A DNA stretch of 64,000 nt from an uncultured Candidatus Saccharibacteria bacterium (GCA_948614045.1 CAPFSK010000004.1:15326-79325), one strand, 5' to 3'; numbered from the stretch's first letter, positions 24,319 through 33,853 are shown. Notes: generated by a model from the sequence alone, not told the origin. Made by a program: numbers and translations.

Positions 24319-27111
24319 CTATCTGTTATTACGGAATTTTTTATGGCGATTGTTTTTGGCCGGCTGGTTTTTAGTATTGTGTTGTTCCGAATTCGGAAGC
24401 GAAGTAGGTGAATTTGTATTTCCCTGTTCAGATTTTGAAGGTTTTTCGTCGGTTTCCGGTGTATTTGTGCTGGTCTTCTGAGCGGCGAGTGCGCCGAGGT
24501 CTTTTAAGCCGAGTCTTTCTTTACCCTCGGCAGCATTGGGCGACATTTTGAGCTTACGGAAATCGCTCTGGGGGCTGGGGGTATATTGGAATTGAGGTTT
24601 GTTCGGTTTTTGTTCGTTCCCTGCTATAGCATTACCTTCGCTACCGGCGGCGCGACCGGAATCGGATAATTCCTTTTTATATTTTTCGGATTGCTCAATT
24701 GTGACGCGAATTTCTTCTTCGACATCCTCACGGCGACGAGAATATAGGCGACGAGAGCTTTCGACAATGCGATCAAAGTTGTCTTGTGGCGTGGTCGGGA
24801 GAGATAGGGTTGTAGCGGAGAAGGCCGGAGCTTTTTCGCCGTTAATAATCATCGAGATGACAAAATGACGGTTGTTCATTTGTATAAGGTCGGATTGGTC
24901 AAAAACTGGCTCAAATTGCTTGGCGAGAATCGGCGCGTCGTCGGCGGAGACACGGAAAGAGATTGTCGTACCGACGTTGCCGAAGACGGCATCGCGAACC
25001 GAGTCGGTCATCTGGGAGATGTATTGGTTGGCAACGGTAAGATTAAGCCCATACTTCCTGGCTTCGGAAAGAATGACGGCGAAGCTATCAGTAGCGAAGT
25101 TTTGGAACTCATCAACATAGAGATAGAATGGTCGGCGGTCGGCAACGTCTGGTATGTCTGAACGACTCATAGCGGCTAACTGTACCTTCGTCACTAAGAA
25201 TGCGCCAAGAATACCAGCATTGTCTTCGCCGATAAGCCCTTTACTAAGGTTTACGACGAGGATTTTGCCTTCATCCATGATTTTGCGGACATTGAAGCTG
25301 GATTTTGGCTGACCGATAATGTTGCGAATAATTGGGTTGGCAGTGAAAGCGCCGACCTTGTTCAAGACTGGTGCGATACTTTCATTAACTTGTTTTTCGT
25401 TCCATTGGCCGAACTCGTGTTTCCAGAACTGTAAAACTGTGACGTCGCGGCAATAATCTAGAGTTTCCTTACGAAAATCTTTATCAGTTAGAATCCGAGA
25501 AATATCTAGTAGCGTTGTTTCGGGGCGATCAAGCAGGGCCAATAAGGTATATCTTAAAATATGCTCAAGTCGTGGGCCCCAAGAATCTCCGAACATACGT
25601 TTCAAAACGCCGATGACTTCGGAACAGACGTTTGGTTTGCGGGCGGGATCGTCGAGTTCGAGCGGATTAAAGGCAACTGGGTAAGCAGTGTCGGCTGGGT
25701 TGAAGTAGACGACGTCTTGGATACGATGTTCGGGAACGAAGCGCAAGTTATTGATAGCGAAGTCGCCGTGCGGATCAATAATGCAGTAACCTTGGTTATA
25801 AAATACATCACTTAGTGCAAATAGCTCGAGCATGCCGCTTTTACCAGCGCCAGTTTGCCCGATGATATAGACGTGACGGCTACGGTCGCGACGATACATG
25901 CCGAATTGGTGATTAATGCCACGGAAATTCGTAAGGCCGAAAGCGGAGATATTCTCGTCGTGCGCGGGGTCACCAGTGACAAGCGGTAATTTAGCGGGTG
26001 GTTCGGCGGTTTTTGAGCTAGCCCAGACGATATTTGGAGTTTCGACGCTGGTGTGTGGTAAATGATAGACGCTGGCAAGTTCAGAAATATTAAGGATAAA
26101 ACCGCGAGTGTTGAACTGGCGCATCTTGTAAGCGTCGAGATCTTCCATCTTAAAGCTGCCGCCAGTGAGATGGAAACCGTTGAGGTTGGTCGAGTTATAT
26201 TGTTTGAACGTACCGACTAGAGCTTGCATGTTTAACTTAGCATTAGTCTGGTCGTTGCCGAGATAAGTCAAGCGGATTTTGACTTCGTAACCGAGCTTAG
26301 TGGCTTTTTCTTCGGCTTTGGCGATGCGAGTTTTGTCGCGTTCGGAAAGTTCGGCCTTTTCGCCATTAGTGCCGCCGGTAGGAGGCTGGAAAAGCGCGCT
26401 AAAGATACCAATAATCCATTTCCAATCAATACCGCCACTGCTGTTGCCGCCACCGAATAATTTATTGCCACTTTTGACCTTTTGCACCCAGCGGTCTGTG
26501 GTTTTCTTGTGCCAGTCGTCGGGAATTGGGCGAGTGAGAATTTGGATCCAAAGTTCCTCGGAATTATCAGGGTTGAGTTTCGCTAAAGTACCGGTAATAC
26601 CGGCTAGTGGGTCGACTTCAAAGTTCTCGAAAGTCTTAATCGGTAAAGCTTCGTTTTCAGTTAAATCGAGCTCGGCGGTATAGACGACGGGGTATTTCGT
26701 GCGGTCGTCAACATAATCGTCATCCATTTTGTAGATTTGGACAGTTGGGTATTGGGCGTAAATTTGCCCCTCGACGAAGCTCTGGAGGATTTTTGGCACC
26801 CAGACGTAGAAGCGAATTTGTCCGCCAGTCGAAACAATCTCAAAGCTCAGATGTTCTTGGACGCCATTGGAATTCTGTAATTCAGCCTTGTCACGTAGGA
26901 TACCATGTAAGCTAGCGAAAAGTTGTTCGGCAGCAAGTTCCTTCTTGTCGTTGGCGCGCGGGATTTCGAGCATGAGGAGGACTGAATCGACATTGAGAAC
27001 TTTTAGGCGGTTGAGTTTCTTGTAATTACGATAAGTCAAAAAGCCAAGGATGGCGACTAGCGGAATCCAAACAATGGGTTGAATGATAAATTGTACAATT
27101 TGCGAAAACAT
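24319..27111 (-). CDS. Type IV secretion/conjugation coupling-type ATPase
   Basis: A 930-aa protein. N-terminal membrane helices (about 5-27), a large N-domain, then a TraG/TraD/VirD4-like motor with Walker A GQTGAGKS, IIDPHGDFA, Walker B YLYVDEFQNF and SEARKYGLNLTVANQ. The last ~150 residues are low-complexity N, S, P, K and E. CPR genomes commonly carry such ATPases alone, perhaps for DNA or pilus-related transport. TATAAT at 27120-27125 is 8 nt upstream of the ATG. The Panacea and fic genes follow after 11 nt. Confidence 0.82.
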   Translation of the reverse strand: MFSQIVQFIIQPIVWIPLVAILGFLTYRNYKKLNRLKVLNVDSVLLMLEIPRANDKKELAAEQLFASLHGILRDKAELQNSNGVQEHLSFEIVSTGGQIRFYVWVPKILQSFVEGQIYAQYPTVQIYKMDDDYVDDRTKYPVVYTAELDLTENEALPIKTFENFEVDPLAGITGTLAKLNPDNSEELWIQILTRPIPDDWHKKTTDRWVQKVKSGNKLFGGGNSSGGIDWKWIIGIFSALFQPPTGGTNGEKAELSERDKTRIAKAEEKATKLGYEVKIRLTYLGNDQTNAKLNMQALVGTFKQYNSTNLNGFHLTGGSFKMEDLDAYKMRQFNTRGFILNISELASVYHLPHTSVETPNIVWASSKTAEPPAKLPLVTGDPAHDENISAFGLTNFRGINHQFGMYRRDRSRHVYIIGQTGAGKSGMLELFALSDVFYNQGYCIIDPHGDFAINNLRFVPEHRIQDVVYFNPADTAYPVAFNPLELDDPARKPNVCSEVIGVLKRMFGDSWGPRLEHILRYTLLALLDRPETTLLDISRILTDKDFRKETLDYCRDVTVLQFWKHEFGQWNEKQVNESIAPVLNKVGAFTANPIIRNIIGQPKSSFNVRKIMDEGKILVVNLSKGLIGEDNAGILGAFLVTKVQLAAMSRSDIPDVADRRPFYLYVDEFQNFATDSFAVILSEARKYGLNLTVANQYISQMTDSVRDAVFGNVGTTISFRVSADDAPILAKQFEPVFDQSDLIQMNNRHFVISMIINGEKAPAFSATTLSLPTTPQDNFDRIVESSRRLYSRRREDVEEEIRVTIEQSEKYKKELSDSGRAAGSEGNAIAGNEQKPNKPQFQYTPSPQSDFRKLKMSPNAAEGKERLGLKDLGALAAQKTSTNTPETDEKPSKSEQGNTNSPTSLPNSEQHNTKNQPAKNNRHKKFRNNR

Positions 27112-27146
27112 ATACCTTTATTATAGCATAAACGCCAGCGATAAAG

Positions 27147-28187
27147 CTATTTGTTGCTGGCGGCGAGAGTGTACGAATCTTTGTCGACTTTGTCGAAGAG
27201 CTGCTTGTTTTGTAGGTTGAGCAAAACGGTAGTTTCTTTGACTTTGCGCGCGTGCAAGACGCGTTTAACGATCTCTTCGCGAGTGAGCGGTTCGCCAGCT
27301 TCTTTCAGAATGTCAGTAATAATGTCGGCGACCGTTCCCTTGCGGTAGCCCCAAGAGCTAAGGGCATAAATCCCCCGTCCGATAAGCACGAATCTTGAAT
27401 CTTTGATTAGTTCATTATGAATGGCTTGGATTGTGACGTTCTTGCGACGAAAATCGGACTTAGAAATTGCTTCGGCGATGTCGGAGAAGTGCATTGGTTC
27501 TTTCTTGGCTTCGAGAACGACGAAGATTTTATCGCGAATATTGCGCGGATTGACGGTTGGCCACTTAGCGAGGCCCCAGAGACCGTTCAAGGAAGCGAGT
27601 AACTTAGAAATAGACGCGACGGCTTTGATATGGTCTGGATGTTCATAATCTAGCGCAGCGTCAAGTTCGTCAATTGTCATTGGTTTCTTGTTTTTCTTGA
27701 TTACAGTGACAATTTCGTCGACGCGGGCGTGAATCGTCTTCGCATCTCCGTATTCGGCGATGCCGATAGCAGCATGATATAAGTCATTTTCGTCGATAGC
27801 GGTGAGGTTTTTTGAAATTGAAGCGATAAAGGTGAGCTTCGCGCGTTCAGCGGGGCTAGCCTTATGACCATAAAGACGGTCGGCGAGGTCAGCTGTACGG
27901 GCGACGCGGCCGAGTTCAGTCAGGTTGCGGATAATCAGCTTTTCCGCGGCGGCGAGGTCTTCAATTTGGCCCTCTTCGGCCCCAATACGCAAACGTACGA
28001 GGATTGCCTTTTCGAGTTGGCGAACGCGTTCGCGTGTGATATTTAGTAATTCCCCGATTTGCTCAAGTGTTTCTTTTTGACCGGAAAGCCCAAAGCGTCG
28101 CGAGATAATTTCGCGTTCGCGATCCTGTTCAATGATATTTAGACTACCCTTAATGGCGTTTTCGATAGTGCTGGCGTGCTGATCCAT
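27147..28187 (-). CDS. Sigma region 4-like HTH fused to HARE-HTH repeats
   Basis: A 346-aa protein. Residues about 20-65 match sigma-70 region 4 (EREIISRRFGLSG...LEQIGELLNITRERVRQLEKAI), the -35 recognition helix-turn-helix. No sigma region 2 is present. The rest holds two segments resembling HARE-HTH/RpoE-delta winged domains (IVTVIKKNKKPMTIDELD and FVVLEAKKEPMHFSDIAEAI...ALSSWGYRKGTVADI). It probably binds RNA polymerase or DNA as a regulator rather than as a full sigma factor. The ATG at 28187 follows GAAGGG. Confidence 0.75.
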   Translation of the reverse strand: MDQHASTIENAIKGSLNIIEQDREREIISRRFGLSGQKETLEQIGELLNITRERVRQLEKAILVRLRIGAEEGQIEDLAAAEKLIIRNLTELGRVARTADLADRLYGHKASPAERAKLTFIASISKNLTAIDENDLYHAAIGIAEYGDAKTIHARVDEIVTVIKKNKKPMTIDELDAALDYEHPDHIKAVASISKLLASLNGLWGLAKWPTVNPRNIRDKIFVVLEAKKEPMHFSDIAEAISKSDFRRKNVTIQAIHNELIKDSRFVLIGRGIYALSSWGYRKGTVADIITDILKEAGEPLTREEIVKRVLHARKVKETTVLLNLQNKQLFDKVDKDSYTLAASNK

Positions 28188-28246
28188 CAAGATTCCCTTC
28201 GTTCCCCTTCACCCTATGTAATAGTTGATATTAAATTATTTACTTT

Positions 28247-28275
28247 ATGATAGCATATTTTCGTGTTAGAGTCAA
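28247..28275 (-). promoter_or_regulatory. Promoter of the sigma4/HARE gene
   Basis: On the minus strand TTGACT (28270-28275), 17-bp spacer and TATCAT (28247-28252). Confidence 0.6.
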
Positions 28276-28389
28276 CAGCTGAAATTCACTTTCGGTCAAC
28301 TTTCTATGATTTATTATAGCACAATTCGGTCGTTTCGGAGAAACTTTTGGCACAAAGTTTTTATGCTTGCAAGTATATGATATGAAAAA

Positions 28390-30741
28390 TTACTTCTTGA
28401 CTGGAGGCTTGGTGGATTTTTGAGTTTTTTTCGCACCGGCTTTCTTAGCTGTAGTTTTAGTTGTCTTAGTACTGCTAGATTTACGCGCGAATTTACCACG
28501 TCCTTTGGGCTTTTCGTCAAGCATTTTTTTGGCTTCTTCAAGGGTAATTTTCTTTGGGTCTTGGTCTTTCGGGATTTTGACATTGTTGAAGCGTCCTGGG
28601 CCTTTGACATATGGTCCGTAGGCGCCAATAATAATCATAATATCGCCCCAATCGGCAATAATTGAATCCATTTTTTCTTGGTAGAGTTTTTTGGCTTCGG
28701 CAAAAGTAATCGTATAAGGATCGGCGTTTTTGAGCTGAATATTATACTTCCCGGCTTTGAGGTATGGTCCAAAGGGGCCAGATGAGGCGATAATTTCGGC
28801 GCCGTCCTTAGTCTTGCCGAGGGTGCGCGGGAGGGCTGGTAGAGCGAGCTGCTTTAAGGCGGCCTCGAGAGTAACGGTTTTTTCGGTCATTCCCTTCGGT
28901 AGTGGTGCAAAGCGGGGTTTTTCGCCAGTGGTTTTTTCGTTATCTCCGAGCTGGATAAATCCACCATTGCGTCCGACCTTGGCATAAATTGGTTGACCGG
29001 TTTTCGGGTCGTTGCCGAGATGTTTAGCATTATTGTATCTGGCGGCTTCGTCGGATTTGACAACTTCTTTTTGGAACGGACCATAAAAGTCGCGGAGCAT
29101 TTTGACGCGTTCGAGCTTTTTCTCGGCAATCTTGTCGAGGTCTTCTTCGATATTGGCGGTAAACTGGTAATCGACGATATTGTTAAAATTGTCGGTCAGA
29201 AATCCAGCCAGTAATTCGCCGATTGGCGTCGGCAACAACTTCCCTTTTGTAGAACCGGTTTTTTCGGTGGCGATGCCGCGCTCAACTTTGCCCTTTTCGA
29301 GGGTAAGTTCGATGACTTCGCGAGGTTCGCCTTCGGATTCGCCTTTGATGACATAGCCACGATTCTGAATAGCTTGCATGATACTAGCATAAGTCGACGG
29401 GCGACCAATACCGAGCTCCTCGAGTTTCTTCACGAGTGAGCCTTCGGTGTAGCGTGCGGGTGGTTTCGCAAAGCTTTGGCGGGCGGTGATTTTTTCGGAT
29501 TTCAGCGCGTCGCCAGCGGTCATAGCGGGCAATTCGTCTTCTTTTGTGCGGCCAATAACTTTTAGAAAACCGTCAAAAGTGATAACTTCGCCTTTGGCTT
29601 CAAAAAGATGTTTAGTTTCGGCGTTGTTTTTGATTTTTACAACGGTTTTTTCGGTCTGAGCCTCGGCCATTTGGGTAGCGAGGGTGCGATTGCGGATTAA
29701 TTTATACAGTTTGCGTTCGTAATCATTCTTGCCGGCGATTTCCTGTTTAATATGGGTTGGGCGGATAGCTTCGTGGGCTTCTTGGGCGCCGGCAGATTTG
29801 GTCTTAAAGTTACGAACCTTGAGATAATTTTTGCCAAAATGCTCTTCGATATAACTCGCGGTCATGGCGATAGCCTGTTTGGAAAGGTTAAGACTATCGG
29901 TACGATGATAAGTAATAAGACCTGCCTGATAAAGTGCTTGGGCGGCGGTCATAGTCGTACGAGTGGAAAATCCGAGGCGGGAGTTGGCTTCAATTTGCAT
30001 GCTGGCGGTTGTGAACGGTGGGGCTGGACGGCGGACACCGGGGCTAGTAGTAATATCGGAAACTTCAAAATCGGCACTAGCGATTTTTTCGAGATAGTTC
30101 TCGGCGGTTTTTTCGGTATCAAACGTATGGTCAAGGGTTGCGGCAACTTCGTCCTTATCTTTGGTCGAGAATTTACCAGTAACTTTGAACTTCGCGGAGC
30201 TGGCAAACTTTTCGATTTCCTGTTCGCGCTCGACGACGAGGCGGAGAGCAGGACTTTGGACGCGGCCGGCAGAAATCGCGCCGGGGACTTTTTTGCGGAC
30301 AACACCGGAGAGATCATAACCGACGAGCATGTCGAGGGTTTGGCGAGCCTGTTGGCTGGAGACCATCGCCATGTCAACGGTGCGCGGATTTTGAATGGCG
30401 GCTTCGAGGGCGGGCTTGGTAATCTCGTGAAAAGTAATACGTTTAGTGTTTTTTGGTAATTTTAAGACTTCCATGAGATGCCAAGAAATTGCCTCGCCTT
30501 CGCGGTCTTCATCGGTCGCTAGCCAGACGGCGTCGGCTTCCTTGGCGGATTTTTTGAGTTCGGAGATAATTTTTTTGTGATCGGGGTCGATTTCGTAAGT
30601 AACGTCAAAGGTATCTTTGTCGACGTGAGTATCCTTGCGAATATGCCCGACAGAGGCCAGAACATGGAAATCCTTACCGAGATACTTCTCGATAGTATGG
30701 GCTTTGGCCGGAGACTCGACGATAACTAAGTTTTTTGACAT
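28390..30741 (-). CDS. topA: DNA topoisomerase I
   Basis: Type IA topoisomerase relaxing negative supercoils. Toprim domain with VIVESPAKAHTIEKYLG and DEDREGEAISWH; catalytic tyrosine in GLITYHRTDS. C-terminal repeats of the type ASSGPFGPYLKAGKYN replace zinc fingers, as in mycobacterial and CPR enzymes, and a Lys-rich tail ends the protein. 783 aa. A TATAAT-like sequence touches the start codon, so the exact transcript start is unclear. Confidence 0.95.
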   Translation of the reverse strand: MSKNLVIVESPAKAHTIEKYLGKDFHVLASVGHIRKDTHVDKDTFDVTYEIDPDHKKIISELKKSAKEADAVWLATDEDREGEAISWHLMEVLKLPKNTKRITFHEITKPALEAAIQNPRTVDMAMVSSQQARQTLDMLVGYDLSGVVRKKVPGAISAGRVQSPALRLVVEREQEIEKFASSAKFKVTGKFSTKDKDEVAATLDHTFDTEKTAENYLEKIASADFEVSDITTSPGVRRPAPPFTTASMQIEANSRLGFSTRTTMTAAQALYQAGLITYHRTDSLNLSKQAIAMTASYIEEHFGKNYLKVRNFKTKSAGAQEAHEAIRPTHIKQEIAGKNDYERKLYKLIRNRTLATQMAEAQTEKTVVKIKNNAETKHLFEAKGEVITFDGFLKVIGRTKEDELPAMTAGDALKSEKITARQSFAKPPARYTEGSLVKKLEELGIGRPSTYASIMQAIQNRGYVIKGESEGEPREVIELTLEKGKVERGIATEKTGSTKGKLLPTPIGELLAGFLTDNFNNIVDYQFTANIEEDLDKIAEKKLERVKMLRDFYGPFQKEVVKSDEAARYNNAKHLGNDPKTGQPIYAKVGRNGGFIQLGDNEKTTGEKPRFAPLPKGMTEKTVTLEAALKQLALPALPRTLGKTKDGAEIIASSGPFGPYLKAGKYNIQLKNADPYTITFAEAKKLYQEKMDSIIADWGDIMIIIGAYGPYVKGPGRFNNVKIPKDQDPKKITLEEAKKMLDEKPKGRGKFARKSSSTKTTKTTAKKAGAKKTQKSTKPPVKK

Positions 30742-30840
30742 ATATTATATAGTATAACATGAGTGTCAAATCTTTTCCTTGAAAAGCTTTGCTGCTTGCG
30801 TCGCTCGAAAAAAGAAATTTAGTTTAATGGGTCGGAGGCG

Positions 30841-30868
30841 AAAAAATGCTCCTGACTAGGCCAGGAGC
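30841..30868 (-). terminator. Terminator of the 30893-31141 gene
   Basis: GCTCCTG and CAGGAGC form a 7-bp stem, followed on the minus strand by ATTTTTT. Confidence 0.8.
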
Positions 30869-30892
30869 GAAAAACGACTTGATTTTAGTGGG

Positions 30893-31141
30893 TTAACGAT
30901 AGGTTAATGCCATGCTGTGGCGGCGCATTTCTTCGGTATGCTCAGCCATGATTTGACTCATTCTACGCATTTCCTGTGTATGTTCATCAAGAGCCGTAGT
31001 GAGTGTCTTGATTGCGGAGATTCCGCCGCAGTCCAAGATATTGTTGAGATTGGGTATAGCTGAGCCGCGGTCGCTTGCGAGCATGTCGTTTAATCTTTTT
31101 AGTTCTTCTGCTAAGTCTGCTTTTTTCTCTGTTCCTGCCAT
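30893..31141 (-). CDS. Small coiled-coil protein
   Basis: An 82-aa product starting MAGTEKKADLAEELKR. The ATG at 31141 has GGAGGA upstream; the longer frame to 31201 crosses a repeat-like TATGCCGTACGGCATA palindrome and lacks a site. Two helical heptad-like segments are visible (LAEELKRLNDMLA and EHTQEMRRMSQIMAEHTEEMRR). No family recognised. Has its own terminator. Confidence 0.55.
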   Translation of the reverse strand: MAGTEKKADLAEELKRLNDMLASDRGSAIPNLNNILDCGGISAIKTLTTALDEHTQEMRRMSQIMAEHTEEMRRHSMALTYR

Positions 31142-31374
31142 AATTCTGATTCCTCCATTTTTCTGAATATTCGGTGTTCTCTGGGTTATGCCGTACGGCA
31201 TAAAAAGTCCTAGGACTTTTTATGGAAATTAAGCTCGTTTATCGACTACTAAAATCTAGCCAATTTTATAAGATGCAAGAGCTTAGTTACTCCATATTTT
31301 CATTGTAGCATACTTATGTAAAAAAGTCAATACTAATTATGTTAATCTTACGGTTTTTCAATATGGTTTTGTAG

Positions 31375-31711
31375 TAGCGAAAACACCAAATAGCCCCAGA
31401 GGTCTAGGTAAGGGTGGGCATCACCTAATTTTCTGGGGCTATTTGACCCTATAACGCATCGCTTTTCGACTCCGGTGACCCAGAAGCGCGACCCACCTCA
31501 CACAAACACGGGGCCCGCCGGTTATAGGGATTGCTATGCCTTCGAAACGGTCCTAAAAGTGGAGGTAATACTTACAGTCGACAACCTTAGAAGAAATTGT
31601 CAACCCTAGGGGTTTCAAAAGCACGCAATTTCTGCTAGTCTAGAGCTAAGCTCCGCGACTAACTGAAATTATGATTTATTTAGGTACAGTTGGAGTCGTT
31701 CACTCTAACTA
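31375..31711 (-). ncRNA. Probable ~340-nt structured RNA divergent from dprA
   Basis: No ORF fits, but a near-perfect promoter fires leftwards into this space. Stems: 9-bp CCCTATAAC/GTTATAGGG (31447-31455/31521-31529) and, just 3' on the RNA, a perfect 13-bp stem (31388-31400/31432-31444) enclosing AGGT/ACCT. GGTGTTTT follows it. I find no RNase P, tmRNA or SRP signature. The conserved-looking helices suggest a stable RNA of unknown family. Confidence 0.5.
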
Positions 31712-31717
31712 ATAAGC

Positions 31718-31746
31718 ATTATAGCACACGGAGTAATAAATGTCAA
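31718..31746 (-). promoter_or_regulatory. Strong promoter of the ncRNA opposite dprA
   Basis: Minus strand: consensus TTGACA (31741-31746), 17-bp spacer, consensus TATAAT (31718-31723) with the extended TGTGC before it. The -35 box lies inside the first codons of dprA. Confidence 0.8.
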
Positions 31747-32699
31747 CACTTTTTTCACAAAAAACTTTAAAAAACAATGAAATTCGACCCCAAGAAGCGG
31801 ATTTTACAGAGGTGTTAGAGACCATTGCGGTTACGCCTAAAAAGTTGTATTTCTATGGAAAAATGCCGGAAAATCGGTTAAAATTGGGTACGAAAAGGAC
31901 CTATGAGCGGCCGAAAAGTTTGGCGATTGTCGGGACGCGGCGGCCGACGAAATATGGCGAAGAAATTGCCTATAAATTGGCTTTTGAAGCGGCGAAGCGT
32001 GGGGCGGTGGTGGTGTCGGGGTTGGCATACGGGATCGATTCGGTGGCGCATCGGGGTGCGTTGGATGCGGGCGGAGTGACGGTGGCGGTGCTAGGGACGC
32101 CGATTGATGAAATCTACCCGCGGACACATGTAGGGCTGGCGGAGAGGATTGTCGAAGCGGGTGGGTGCGTGATGAGTGAAGTTCCGGCGGGAACGGAGAC
32201 GGGCGAGGAGTATGTTCCGGGGAGAAAATACTATCAGAAGACCTGCTTTTTGGAGCGGAATCGGATTATTTCGGGTTTGGCGGATATTGTAGTGATACCA
32301 GAGGCGGCGGAGCGAAGTGGGTCGTTGAATACGGCGGCGCATGCACTGGAACAGGGGCGGGAGGTGTTTGCGGTGCCGGGGGATATTGGACGGCCGTTGT
32401 CGAAGGGTTGTAATAGGTTGATTCGGCAAGGTGCGACGCCGTATTTGGACCTGGAAGATGTCTTAAATTTATTGTTCCCTCCTCAGCGAAAACGTAAGGT
32501 GGCGCAGGCGGAGCTATTGTTCGGCGATACGGAGATAGAGACGAGTTTGTTGAGGGTTTTGGCGGCGGGAGTGCGAGATGGAGAGGAGATACTCTCGCGA
32601 GGCGAGGTTTCGACGCGGGATTTTAATCAAGCAATGACGATGCTGGAGATCAAGGGTAGAGTGAAAGCTCTGGGTGCGAATCAATGGATGCTGGTTTAG
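31740..32699 (+). CDS. dprA: DNA-processing protein DprA
   Basis: Loads RecA on incoming single-stranded DNA during natural transformation. Rossmann-type DprA core: LAIVGTRRPTKYGEE, VVVSGLAYGIDSVAHRGALDAGG, AVLGTPIDEIYP, FLERNRIISGLAD, ERSGSLNTAAHALEQGREVFAVPGD, SKGCNRLIRQGA. A short winged-helix-like C-terminus follows. 319 aa. The GGAG site lies 6 nt before the ATG. Indicates that DNA uptake may be possible. Confidence 0.93.
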   Translation: MSTLFSQKTLKNNEIRPQEADFTEVLETIAVTPKKLYFYGKMPENRLKLGTKRTYERPKSLAIVGTRRPTKYGEEIAYKLAFEAAKRGAVVVSGLAYGIDSVAHRGALDAGGVTVAVLGTPIDEIYPRTHVGLAERIVEAGGCVMSEVPAGTETGEEYVPGRKYYQKTCFLERNRIISGLADIVVIPEAAERSGSLNTAAHALEQGREVFAVPGDIGRPLSKGCNRLIRQGATPYLDLEDVLNLLFPPQRKRKVAQAELLFGDTEIETSLLRVLAAGVRDGEEILSRGEVSTRDFNQAMTMLEIKGRVKALGANQWMLV

Positions 32700-32709
32700 A
32701 ATTGATATG

Positions 32710-32744
32710 AAAAATGCGCTTCTTCCCCTTTGGGGTTGAAGCGC
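32710..32744 (-). terminator. Terminator of the 32766 gene
   Basis: GCGCTTC-TT-CCCC/GGGG-TT-GAAGCGC stem, followed on the minus strand by ATTTTT. It may also end dprA transcripts, but without a T-run on that side. Confidence 0.75.
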
Positions 32745-32765
32745 ATAGTGGATATTGGATAGGTT

Positions 32766-33173
32766 TTATGCGGTGGTTGCAGCTTGGAGAAAAAGCGTGC
32801 CAGTGTGCTTAGTAATGTCGTAGGCCATTCTGACCTGTCCTTGTTTGAGGATTTCTTCCCATGAGGCCTGTTCCGGCAGTAATTTACTGCCGTCGTCGCT
32901 ACTAATACCGACGACGTGAGCATTCATGCAGATTAATTGCGTATTGAAACGACTGTAAAAATAGTCATTTAGCAACATGAGGGCCAGACGTAATTTGCCG
33001 CAGGGTAAGTCGACATCAAATTCGGTAGGTTGAGGCTCTACGCAAATCGATGAAACGAAGTTCATGTTTTTGCGATCAGGACCAGATGTTACCGAGAAAC
33101 TGTCAGATTGAGACTGCGGTGAGGTGGGTGGTGGAGTGGCCTCCGTAATACTGCTAACATTAATGTGCGACAT
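32766..33173 (-). CDS. Hypothetical 135-aa protein
   Basis: The first ~35 residues are a P/S/T-rich linker. The rest contains VDLPCGKLRLALMLLNDYFYSRFNTQLICMNAHVVGISSDDGSK. A GAAAGGAAGG site precedes the ATG and a terminator follows. No family recognised; the region up to 33308 holds only its leader. Confidence 0.55.
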   Translation of the reverse strand: MSHINVSSITEATPPPTSPQSQSDSFSVTSGPDRKNMNFVSSICVEPQPTEFDVDLPCGKLRLALMLLNDYFYSRFNTQLICMNAHVVGISSDDGSKLLPEQASWEEILKQGQVRMAYDITKHTGTLFLQAATTA

Positions 33174-33307
33174 AAAAAATATACCTTCCTTTCGTAATAT
33201 TCTTTCCCAATAAAAAACGATTCAGGCAAGTGCTGCCGGAATCGACGCGACTTTGGGAAACTTGCGTTTCTCTAGTATATTATGTAAAAGCGGAATTGTC
33301 AAGCTGA

Positions 33308-33823
33308 TTAAAGGTTCTCCTCGATACGGGCGAGGGTGACTTGGAGAATGTTTGGTAGTTGTTCTCTTTCGTCGGGGGTAAATTTGCCGAGAACGAATTT
33401 CGTGTCGCCGAGCTTTTGGCGAATTTCAGGGTTGTTGGTACCGACGCGGAGGCGTGGAAAGTCGCTAGTGCCGAGCGAGGAGGTAATGGATTTTAGCCCG
33501 TTATTGCCGCCACTGGAGCCTTTAGCGCGATAGCGGATTTGACCGAAGTTGAGGTCGAAGTCGTCACAAATAACGAGAATGTCGGCAGGGGTGAGTTTGT
33601 AGAAATGGACGAATTCTTGAACGGCGCGCCCGGATTCGTTATAGAAGTCTTGGGGTTTCAGGAGAATGCGGTCGCCGTCTTTGGTCCAGATGGCGCCGAA
33701 CTTGGGCTTTTGCCAGTCAAGGTGATGAATTTTAGTATATAAATCGAGTGTCAAAAAACCGACGTTGTGGCGGGTGAAGTTGTATTCTGGTCCGGGGTTA
33801 CCAAGACCGACGATGAGTTTCAT
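33308..33823 (-). CDS. pth: Peptidyl-tRNA hydrolase
   Basis: Releases peptides from stalled peptidyl-tRNA. Start MKLIVGLGNPGPEYNFTRHNVGF with catalytic His19, then DDFDLNFGQIRYRAKGSSGGNNGLKSI and FPRLRVG. The ATG at 33823 begins at the conserved N-terminus; TATAAT (minus strand, 33831-33836) ends 7 nt upstream, so the mRNA is leaderless. Confidence 0.94.
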   Translation of the reverse strand: MKLIVGLGNPGPEYNFTRHNVGFLTLDLYTKIHHLDWQKPKFGAIWTKDGDRILLKPQDFYNESGRAVQEFVHFYKLTPADILVICDDFDLNFGQIRYRAKGSSGGNNGLKSITSSLGTSDFPRLRVGTNNPEIRQKLGDTKFVLGKFTPDEREQLPNILQVTLARIEENL

Positions 33824-33853
33824 GGGGTATATTATAACATATTTTTGCACTTA

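Noticed and set aside
31375..31711. tmRNA, RNase P RNA or SRP RNA
   Set aside because: I could not find the conserved P4 sequence GAGGAAAGTCC, the tmRNA end pairing with CCA, or the SRP GGAAG tetraloop domain. Left as unknown RNA.
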